A DNA stretch of 39,677 nt from the NCBI RefSeq assembly GCF_002335525.1, contig NZ_BDUF01000009.1, forward strand, positions 1 to 39,677, in the 5' to 3' direction. The notes beneath the pieces are model-generated. The model ran no database searches, was not told where the DNA came from, and saw only the letters and a list, made by a program, of their open reading frames with translations. A program made the position numbers and the translations under genes. Positions 33,242 to 39,677 of the stretch are shown here, piece by piece; position 1 is the stretch's first letter; every line of letters begins with the position of its first letter. The stretch is from Effusibacillus lacus. Lineage in GTDB: Bacteria > Bacillota > Bacilli > Tumebacillales > Effusibacillaceae.

Positions 33242-33865
33242 GTGGCCAAGACAAAATCGATCCCTTCACTGGTTAAGGATCCGGAATTGGTGAAGATCCG
33301 GCGGGGCCAGATTATCAGAGCCGCTGTCGACTTGTTTGTAGAGAAGGGGTTTCACAAGACAACCACCCGGGAGATTGCCAGGGAAAGCGGGATTGGCATC
33401 GGAACCCTGTATGAGTACATTCAATCGAAAGAAGACGTTCTGTATCTGGTCTGTGATTTTATCCACTCCGACGTGGAGCAGAAGCTGGATGAAGAGATGA
33501 CACACGGGCGGAATGGCCGAGAAACGCTGGTCAATGCCATTCGATACTTCTATCGTGTGATGGACGGGATGCAGGATTATGTCCTGCTGATTTATCAGGA
33601 AATGAAGTCACTGCCGGGTGACATGCTTCGATATGTTCTGGCAAAGGAAGAGGAGATTACAAGCAGGTTTGAAAGAATCCTCGAGCGGGGGATCAAAGAC
33701 GGGTCACTGGTGCTGGAACCGGATTCCGTCAAGCTGATGGCCCATAACATCGTGGTATTGGGACAGATGTGGGCGTTTCGTCGCTGGGTTTTAAGCCGGC
33801 ACTATACGCTGGATCAATATATCGATCACCAGACTTCATTGATACTGCAGGGGATGCAAGGGTAA
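33242..33865 (+). CDS. TetR/AcrR-family regulator, FadR-like
   Basis: The 207-residue DNA-binding protein has a TetR helix-turn-helix at residues about 22-66 ([20 protein letters not shown], then [20 protein letters not shown], with the typical [13 protein letters not shown] ending). The C-terminal part is an all-helical ligand domain; ENTRY-type signatures [18 protein letters not shown] and [19 protein letters not shown] resemble FadR/PaaR-like members that bind acyl-CoA. The GTG at 33242 has AGGGAG five bases upstream. It is followed after 67 bases by icmF. The predicted role is to repress tetR-icmF, and perhaps fadNAE, until an acyl-CoA is present. The exact ligand is not shown by sequence. 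Confidence 0.88.
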   Translation: MAKTKSIPSLVKDPELVKIRRGQIIRAAVDLFVEKGFHKTTTREIARESGIGIGTLYEYIQSKEDVLYLVCDFIHSDVEQKLDEEMTHGRNGRETLVNAIRYFYRVMDGMQDYVLLIYQEMKSLPGDMLRYVLAKEEEITSRFERILERGIKDGSLVLEPDSVKLMAHNIVVLGQMWAFRRWVLSRHYTLDQYIDHQTSLILQGMQG

Positions 33866-33932
33866 GGGAATTATGCCTTGTTTCTACCGGTTGTTTGGTG
33901 GATTTCAGGAAAGGGAAGTTGAGGAGGGGACT

Positions 33933-36900
33933 ATGGAAACATTTGTTTATCGCCCAAAACACAAGATCCGTTTTGTAACGGCGTCCAGTTTGTTTGACGG
34001 ACATGACGCGTCCATCAACATTATGCGCCGGATTCTGCAGGCTTCCGGTGCGGAAGTCATCCATCTCGGCCATAACCGGTCTGTGGAGGAAGTTGTAAAC
34101 GCAGCCATTCAGGAGGATGTGCAGGGGATAGCCGTCAGTTCCTACCAGGGCGGTCATATGGAGTACTTCAAGTATATGTATGACCTGTTGCAGGAAAAAG
34201 GAGCGGGGCATATCCGAATTTTCGGCGGCGGAGGCGGAGTGATTGTTCCCGAGGAGATCCGGGAGCTGGAGACTTACGGTATCACAAAGATCTATTCACC
34301 CGATGACGGGCGGCGAATGGGATTGCAGGGCATTATCAATCACATGCTGGAACATACCGATTTTCCGACCGTTCGTGATCTTAAAGATGAAATGCAACAG
34401 TTACAGGAGAAAAACTCCCTGGTCATTGCCAGGCTGATCACATTGGCTGAAGATGCAGTCCAGGCAAGAGAAGTTGACAACGCTGCGGATTCTCTGGCAA
34501 ATGCCAATGTTTCCGAGTCCGCTCCAACAGCTGAGGCGATTCTGTCTGCGGTTAAGGAAAAGGCCGGGAACGTTCCGGTCATCGGTATTACAGGCACCGG
34601 AGGAGCGGGAAAATCCTCCTTGACAGATGAACTGGTTCGCCGTTTCCTGAACGACTTTGCGGACAAAACGGTAGCGATTCTGTCGGTAGACCCGTCCAAG
34701 CAAAAAACGGGTGGGGCCCTGCTTGGCGACCGCATCCGCATGAACTCGATCCACAACCCCCGTGTGTTCATGCGTTCATTGGCTACCCGCAAATCGAAGT
34801 CTGAACTGTCCTCGGCCATCATCGATGCGATCAATGTGGTGAAGGCGGCCGGATTTGACCTGATTATCGTGGAAACCTCGGGAATTGGCCAAGGGGATGC
34901 GGGGATCACAGAAGTTGCCGATGTGGCGATGTATGTGATGACTTCGGAGTTTGGCGCTCCTTCCCAACTTGAGAAGATCGACATGCTGGATTATGCGGAT
35001 CTGATAGCCATCAACAAGTTTGAACGCAAAGGTTCGGAAGACGCGCTGCGTGACGTCAGGAAGCAGTATCAACGCAACCATAACCTGTTTCATGCGAAAG
35101 ATGAAGAACTGCCTGTTTACGGAACAATCGCCAGTCAATTCAACGATCCGGGAACCAATGTGTTGTACCGTGCACTGATTGACACCATTAACAGGAAGTG
35201 CGGCACCGAATGGAAGTCCTCCCTCGAGATCAAAGAAACAAGCAGCAGGAAAAATTACATTGTGCCGCCTGAGCGGACTCTCTATCTGGCTGAAATTGTA
35301 AACACCGTCCGCCAATACAAAAAGTTTACGGAAGAACAGGTGGCGATTGCGCGCAAGCTGTTCCAATTGAACGGAGCGAAGGAAACGCTTGCGCAAATCA
35401 ATACGGACCCGGAACTTCTGAAAGCGCTGAATGAACAGATCAACCACTTCGAAAGCAAACTTCATCCGGAATGCAAACAGATTCTGGAAAATTGGCCTTC
35501 CCTTAAGGAAACATACAGGCAGGACGAGTTTGTAACCAAGGTCCGTGACAAGGAAATCCGCACAAAACTGTACACGACCTCTTTATCAGGGTTGCGCATA
35601 CCTAAGATTGCTTTGCCCGATTTTGCCGATTGGGGAGAAATCTTGAAATGGAGTCTGAAGGAAAACGTCCCGGGCGAGTTCCCTTACACGGCAGGCGTAT
35701 TCCCATTCAAGCGGGAAGGAGAAGATCCGAAGCGGCAGTTTGCCGGGGAGGGCACTCCCGAACGGACCAACCGCCGTTTCCATTACCTCTCCAAGAACGA
35801 CCAAGCCAAGCGGTTGTCCACCGCATTTGATTCGGTTACCCTGTATGGCAACGATCCGGACTACCGGCCCGACATCTACGGAAAGATTGGCGAATCAGGG
35901 GTATCAATCTGCTCTCTTGACGATATGAAAAAACTCTATGCCGGATTCGATCTTTGTCATCCTTCCACTTCCGTATCCATGACGATTAACGGACCTGCGC
36001 CAATCATTCTGGCGATGTATATGAACACCGCCATCGAACAACAGGTGGAAAAGTTTGTCGAGGAAAACGGGCGGCAACCGGATGCGGATGAATACGCAAA
36101 GATCAAAGCCTATACACTGTCCAATGTCCGGGGTACGGTGCAGGCCGATATCCTGAAAGAGGATCAGGGACAAAACACCTGCATCTTCTCAACCGAATTT
36201 GCTTTGCGAATGATGGGGGACATTCAGCAGTATTTTATCGACAACAAGGTGCGCAATTATTATTCGGTGTCCATTTCGGGCTATCACATCGCGGAAGCGG
36301 GCGCCAACCCGATTTCCCAGCTGGCCTTTACCCTGTCCAACGCGTTTACCTATGTGGAATATTACCTGAGCCGGGGTATGCACATCGACGATTTTGCCCC
36401 AAATCTGTCGTTCTTCTTCTCCAACGGCATGGATCCGGAATATGCCGTCATGGGGCGGGTGGCGCGCAGAATCTGGGCAACCGTAATCAAGAACAAGTAT
36501 GGCGGCAACGAGCGTTCACAGAAACTCAAGTATCATATCCAGACCTCCGGTCGTTCCCTGCACGCCCAGGAAATTGATTTTAACGACATACGGACGACTC
36601 TGCAGGCGCTGCTTGCCATCTATGACAACTGCAACAGTTTGCATACCAATGCTTATGACGAAGCAATCACCACTCCGACGGAAGAATCGGTCCGCCGTGC
36701 CATGGCCATTCAGATGATCATCACCAAGGAATTTGGCTTGGCGAAAAATGAGAATCCGCTGCAGGGGGCGTTCATCATTGAAGAGTTGACCGATCTGGTG
36801 GAAGAGGCGGTTCTGGCTGAATTCCAGCGAATCAGCGACCGCGGCGGGGTTCTGGGAGCCATGGAGACCCAGTACCAGCGCGGAAAGATCCAGGAAGAAT

Positions 36901-37238
36901 CGATGTATTACGAGCAGCTGAAACACAGTGGGGAACTGCCGATTATCGGGGTCAATACCTTTGAGAACCCGGCCACCTTGGCGGAAGATTACGAACCGCC
37001 AAAGATCGAACTGGCAAGGGCCTCAAAGGAGGAGAAAGAACTGCAGATCGCCAATCTGCGGGAATTCCAGGAGCGCAACAAGGATCGTGCTCCTCAGATG
37101 TTAAAGCGCCTGCAGCAGGTGGCTCAGGACGGCGGCAACATCTTCGAAGAACTGATGGAGACAGTGAAGTACTGCTCACTTGGCCAGATTACCCAAGCGC
37201 TGTACGAAGTGGGAGGACAATATAGAAGAAATATGTAA
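33933..37238 (+). CDS. icmF: Fused isobutyryl-CoA mutase IcmF
   Basis: IcmF interconverts isobutyryl-CoA and n-butyryl-CoA (some forms also isovaleryl/pivalyl-CoA) using adenosylcobalamin. The protein has 1101 residues from ATG 33933, which has GAGGAGGGG upstream. Domains are in the known IcmF order: B12-binding domain (about 10-140) with cobalt-ligand His24 in [14 protein letters not shown]; a MeaB-like G-protein chaperone domain (about 195-420) with Walker [10 protein letters not shown] near residue 220, [11 protein letters not shown] and NKFERKG; and the large mutase barrel (about 550-1080) with [18 protein letters not shown] and [20 protein letters not shown]. The fused G domain protects the cofactor. 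It lies behind the TetR regulator and ahead of a terminator. It links valine breakdown to beta-oxidation. Confidence 0.95.
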   Translation: METFVYRPKHKIRFVTASSLFDGHDASINIMRRILQASGAEVIHLGHNRSVEEVVNAAIQEDVQGIAVSSYQGGHMEYFKYMYDLLQEKGAGHIRIFGGGGGVIVPEEIRELETYGITKIYSPDDGRRMGLQGIINHMLEHTDFPTVRDLKDEMQQLQEKNSLVIARLITLAEDAVQAREVDNAADSLANANVSESAPTAEAILSAVKEKAGNVPVIGITGTGGAGKSSLTDELVRRFLNDFADKTVAILSVDPSKQKTGGALLGDRIRMNSIHNPRVFMRSLATRKSKSELSSAIIDAINVVKAAGFDLIIVETSGIGQGDAGITEVADVAMYVMTSEFGAPSQLEKIDMLDYADLIAINKFERKGSEDALRDVRKQYQRNHNLFHAKDEELPVYGTIASQFNDPGTNVLYRALIDTINRKCGTEWKSSLEIKETSSRKNYIVPPERTLYLAEIVNTVRQYKKFTEEQVAIARKLFQLNGAKETLAQINTDPELLKALNEQINHFESKLHPECKQILENWPSLKETYRQDEFVTKVRDKEIRTKLYTTSLSGLRIPKIALPDFADWGEILKWSLKENVPGEFPYTAGVFPFKREGEDPKRQFAGEGTPERTNRRFHYLSKNDQAKRLSTAFDSVTLYGNDPDYRPDIYGKIGESGVSICSLDDMKKLYAGFDLCHPSTSVSMTINGPAPIILAMYMNTAIEQQVEKFVEENGRQPDADEYAKIKAYTLSNVRGTVQADILKEDQGQNTCIFSTEFALRMMGDIQQYFIDNKVRNYYSVSISGYHIAEAGANPISQLAFTLSNAFTYVEYYLSRGMHIDDFAPNLSFFFSNGMDPEYAVMGRVARRIWATVIKNKYGGNERSQKLKYHIQTSGRSLHAQEIDFNDIRTTLQALLAIYDNCNSLHTNAYDEAITTPTEESVRRAMAIQMIITKEFGLAKNENPLQGAFIIEELTDLVEEAVLAEFQRISDRGGVLGAMETQYQRGKIQEESMYYEQLKHSGELPIIGVNTFENPATLAEDYEPPKIELARASKEEKELQIANLREFQERNKDRAPQMLKRLQQVAQDGGNIFEELMETVKYCSLGQITQALYEVGGQYRRNM

Positions 37239-37250
37239 GAATGCAGGAAA

Positions 37251-37272
37251 GTCCGCTTTGGCGGGCTTTTTT
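37251..37272 (+). terminator. Terminator after icmF
   Basis: GTCCGC (37251-37256) pairs with GCGGGC (37261-37266), one G-T pair, with a TTTG loop and six T residues. It lies 12 bases after the icmF stop codon. Confidence 0.85.
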
Positions 37273-37312
37273 CTCTATAAATTGTATGTCTAAGGTGGTC
37301 GAGTCTCAATCT

Positions 37313-38245
37313 ATGGCAGGAACGAAACGCTATCACAATCTGGACAACGTTGGGAAAACGGGAAGTTTCCAAGACATGCTCCGCTGGCAAAAGGAAAGGA
37401 AATTGAAAAACAAGGACTTTTCGTTTAGGATACCGCAGGCGGAAAATGTAGAGACAGATTTCTTACGGATGAATCGAAGCGCGGGCACCATCACCTGGAT
37501 TGGTCATTCGACTTTATTGCTGCAGATGTCCGGGTTAAACATTCTGGCAGATCCTGTTTGGGCCAATCGCATGGGATTTGAAAAACGACTGGCTCCTCCC
37601 GGGATACATTTGGCTGAATTGCCGGACATAGATGTGGTGCTCATTTCGCATAGTCATTATGATCATTTGCACTTTGCCTCCCTTCGCGGATTAAAAGGGA
37701 ACCCGTTGCATTTGGTGCCGGAAGGACTTGGTAAGCTGTTCCGCAAAAAGGGTTTTCGGCAGGTGGAAGAACTTTGCTGGTGGGATCAGAAACGAATCGG
37801 AGGAGTGGAGTTCCACTTTGTCCCCGCACAACATTGGTCGAGGAGAACTCCTTGGGATACCAACACGTCCCATTGGGGCGGTTGGGTGATCACCTCTGCC
37901 GGAAGCACGTTGCATTTTGTCGGAGACAGTGGGTATTTCCGGGGCTTTAAGGAGATCGGGCAACGCTTTGACATTGACTATGTATTGATGCCGATCGGCG
38001 CTTACGAACCGGAATGGTTTATGTCGGCGCAGCATGTGACTCCGGAGGAAGCGGTGAAAGCATATTTGGACTTGCGGGCGGATCAGTTTATTCCCATGCA
38101 CTATGGAGCGTTTCGACTGGCGGATGATACGCCGAAAGAAGCATTGGAGCGCTTACTGGCTGAATGGGACCGCTTGGGTCTGCCGCAATCGAAACTGAAG
38201 ATACTCAAACATGGGGAGACCTTACGAATTTCCGGCAAAGAGTGA
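37313..38245 (+). CDS. Metallo-beta-lactamase-fold hydrolase, NAPE-PLD-like
   Basis: The protein has 310 residues from ATG 37313 and belongs to the zinc hydrolases of the NAPE-PLD/UlaG-like group. The metal motif is SHSHYDHLH (H-x-H-x-D-H) near residue 107; further ligands are His in PAQHWSRRT near residue 170, Asp in FVGDSGYFRG and His in FIPMHYGAF near residue 265. TWIGHSTLLLQMSGLNILADPVW is the typical N-terminal strand region, split over two blocks. The start is uncertain: the frame is open from 37241, but that would pass through the icmF terminator, and neither ATG 37286 nor 37313 has a good ribosome site. I chose 37313 because homologues begin near KRYHNLDN. The substrate is not known. 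No function link to icmF is shown. Confidence 0.8.
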   Translation: MAGTKRYHNLDNVGKTGSFQDMLRWQKERKLKNKDFSFRIPQAENVETDFLRMNRSAGTITWIGHSTLLLQMSGLNILADPVWANRMGFEKRLAPPGIHLAELPDIDVVLISHSHYDHLHFASLRGLKGNPLHLVPEGLGKLFRKKGFRQVEELCWWDQKRIGGVEFHFVPAQHWSRRTPWDTNTSHWGGWVITSAGSTLHFVGDSGYFRGFKEIGQRFDIDYVLMPIGAYEPEWFMSAQHVTPEEAVKAYLDLRADQFIPMHYGAFRLADDTPKEALERLLAEWDRLGLPQSKLKILKHGETLRISGKE

Positions 38246-38468
38246 GTTCTGACGATGAAGACCGGATTTCAGCTTTCAAGCTCCAATTCTTTTGACTGGT
38301 TGCCTTAAGATGGTTCGCAGTTTGGTTGGTGAAGTCCTACTCGCATTTGAAAGATAAATCTCATGATGGTAGCCATTTTCGGTGAGTTCTTCTGACTCCT
38401 GAGATCTTTCATCTTGCGGAGTTTTGATTGTCTTGTAATATTATTACATTCTGGTAAAATTATGTAGC

Positions 38469-38493
38469 AAAAAAGCCGAGTACTCAACCCGGC
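38469..38493 (-). terminator. Terminator of the methyltransferase gene
   Basis: On the minus strand GCCGGGT (38493-38487) pairs with ACTCGGC (38481-38475), followed by six T residues. It ends the gene at 38535-39434. I recognise nothing in 38246-38468. Confidence 0.8.
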
Positions 38494-38534
38494 ATTACTA
38501 ACATCGGATAGGGGGAATAAAATTTAACTTCTTT

Positions 38535-39434
38535 CTATTCGACCACTGCCTGCGCAAAGTGTACATGCTCACACGCATAATAGCCGTCCGTTCGTCCCTG
38601 GAAATAGCGTTCTTGGATATCGGATGGGCTTAAGTTCTCATGGAGACGGTATCCTAAACTTGCGAGGTCTAATGCCAGCGTTGACGGGTCGAAGGTCGTT
38701 TTTATCGGCTCGCCAATTTTTCGTAAATCCTCCCGCATCTCTTGCATATGTGGAGCAGCTTCTTCTGGTTCAAAGTAATCGAAAATAATCGTACTACCTA
38801 TAGGGGCAATATCGGTAATGGAACGCAGTGTTGCGAACACCTCGTCTTGGGTCAAGTACATGGTGACACCAAGCCAGCTAAAGAAGCTTTTGGTCTGCGG
38901 GTCGTACGATAATCCCTTGAGTGCCTCTGCCAGACTTTCTTTCGAGAAGTCCACCGGTATGAAGTGCAGGTTTGGCGGAATTTCCCATCCCAACTCAGCC
39001 AGTCGATTACGTTTAAAGGCTTGTGTGGCCGGGTGGTCAACCTCGAACACCTGAAGCTGCCCTAGCAAATCCGGACGACGAAAAGCAAAAGTATCCATCC
39101 CTGCCCCGAGTATCACATACTGCTGCATCCCTTGTTTTACAGCCTGTTCAAGGTTGTCCTCCGTATACCGTGAACGGCTAAGGACATTGGGTAACCCCAT
39201 GGCTTGCAATAAGGACGCTAAGGTAGTCGTTTGGTCGGAGTACGACACAGTACCCTCGGGATCATTAAGCTGGAGAGCCCTAGTAAAACCTTGTTCAATG
39301 AGTACACGTCTCTCCTCCGGTATCAAACTATAGGCCAGAAAGTCATCAAAGATTTTGGGTGCATCATTCATGGCATGTAAGGCACGAATGTAGGCGGTCA
39401 TTATTGCAGTAAGGCTAACTTGGTTTTCTTTCAT
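38535..39434 (-). CDS. Class I SAM-dependent methyltransferase, TIGR00027/LCMT-like
   Basis: The 299-residue protein matches the leucine carboxyl methyltransferase-like (TIGR00027) group of putative SAM-dependent methyltransferases. Features are the SAM motif QYVILGAGMDTFAFRRPDL near residue 105, the acidic end of strand two VFEVDHPATQAFKRNRL near residue 130, FIPVDFSKESLAEAL near residue 160 and FFSWLGVTMYLT near residue 185. It is cytoplasmic. The second of two adjacent ATG codons (39434) sits five bases from AAGGAGG, the first only two. In actinobacteria members modify polyketides; the substrate here is not known. It is a single gene in AT-rich DNA between a terminator and an insertion sequence, possibly acquired. 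Confidence 0.82.
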   Translation of the reverse strand: MKENQVSLTAIMTAYIRALHAMNDAPKIFDDFLAYSLIPEERRVLIEQGFTRALQLNDPEGTVSYSDQTTTLASLLQAMGLPNVLSRSRYTEDNLEQAVKQGMQQYVILGAGMDTFAFRRPDLLGQLQVFEVDHPATQAFKRNRLAELGWEIPPNLHFIPVDFSKESLAEALKGLSYDPQTKSFFSWLGVTMYLTQDEVFATLRSITDIAPIGSTIIFDYFEPEEAAPHMQEMREDLRKIGEPIKTTFDPSTLALDLASLGYRLHENLSPSDIQERYFQGRTDGYYACEHVHFAQAVVE

Positions 39435-39593
39435 CATATCCTCCTTTTTAGAGCGTAATCCTCTCAGAAATCCGAAGGGTTAGCATTCTAAAAAGAAGTA
39501 TATCAAACCTCAAACTAAAATCAACATATAAAAAATTAATAATACCATAAAACAAAATTTTTGTCAAGTATATATTATCTTTCTTGTAGTTGT

Positions 39594-39637
39594 TCTGTGA
39601 TATTGTCACCCTGTAACTCGTCTGTGAAAATGTCACC
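39594..39637. repeat. Tandem 17-bp repeats at an insertion-sequence end
   Basis: TCTGTGATATTGTCACC (39594-39610) and TCTGTGAAAATGTCACC (39621-39637) differ at two positions and lie 27 bases apart. They are placed just before a transposase-like start, which fits transposase-binding repeats at an element's left end. Confidence 0.5.
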
Positions 39638-39677
39638 ATGGGACAGGAGACGATTACACTGACAACAACAGAATTAA
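39638..39677 (+). CDS. Start of a transposase gene, cut by the window end
   Basis: From ATG 39638 the frame reads MGQETITLTTTEL and runs off the window. This resembles the first residues of ISNCY-type transposases (…ITMTTKELKRL…). Only 13 codons are visible and there is no clear ribosome site, so the call rests on this short match and the tandem repeats before it. Confidence 0.4.
   Translation, partial: MGQETITLTTTEL

Noticed and set aside
39448-39639. 63-codon minus-strand frame near the right border
   Set aside because: It is rich in Ile, Leu and Phe as expected from AT-rich DNA, lacks a ribosome site and runs over the insertion-sequence repeats.

Overview
The window looks like a chromosomal segment of an aerobic, spore-former-type Firmicute. 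The fadN-fadA-fadE operon, the menaquinone gene menA, YqgQ, AzlCD, strong AGGAGG-type ribosome binding sites and sigma-A promoters all point to Bacillales. The mix with fused isobutyryl-CoA mutase suggests an Alicyclobacillaceae-like host (Effusibacillus/Tumebacillus type). The genus is inference; there is no rRNA or tRNA in the window.

Region 1 (1-1360) is an insertion-sequence graveyard. It holds the end of one element, the C-terminal third of an IS1182-type transposase, and a decayed IS1380-type transposase on the minus strand. Region 2 (1481-8108) is an AT-richer block with two divergent transcription units. The minus unit encodes a DUF4392 (glutamate-cyclase-like) protein, a complete TRAP transporter (DctP, DctQ, DctM) and a GntR/UTRA regulator. 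The plus unit encodes an AtuA-like (DUF1446) protein and a DUF4387 protein. The units share a promoter region with a GntR-type palindrome. This is the best candidate here for an undescribed pathway: uptake and breakdown of an unknown organic acid.

Region 3 (8139-14600) is mixed. It holds two small proteins of unknown function, a cupredoxin-fold protein lacking most copper ligands, a short-type 6-phosphogluconate dehydrogenase, a fumarylacetoacetate-hydrolase-family enzyme and the AzlCD amino-acid exporter. It also holds three decayed genes: an alcohol dehydrogenase, a DUF2935 protein and an IS3-type transposase. Region 4 (14692-20330) is the fatty-acid beta-oxidation operon fadNAE behind a clear FadR-type operator.

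Region 5 (20348-23960) has a small membrane protein, an IS200/IS605 element with dead tnpA but intact tnpB, menA, and a small EamA transporter whose ribosome binding site lies in a long inverted repeat. Region 6 (24180-32902) carries two ABC uptake systems: LivJHMGF (branched-chain amino acids) and a TrpXYZ-like system with two paralogous binding proteins, ending in yqgQ. Region 7 (33115-38245) has a TetR regulator with its own operator, the fused isobutyryl-CoA mutase IcmF and a metallo-beta-lactamase-fold hydrolase. Region 8 (38469-39677) has a TIGR00027-type methyltransferase and the start of another insertion sequence.

Metabolically the core is coherent. Branched-chain amino acids are imported (Liv) and exported (AzlCD). 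Valine-derived isobutyryl-CoA can be rearranged to butyryl-CoA by IcmF, and butyryl-CoA can enter beta-oxidation (FadE, FadN, FadA). The operators in front of fadNAE and of the tetR-icmF unit share 13 of 19 bases and the same asymmetry, which suggests one TetR protein may control both.
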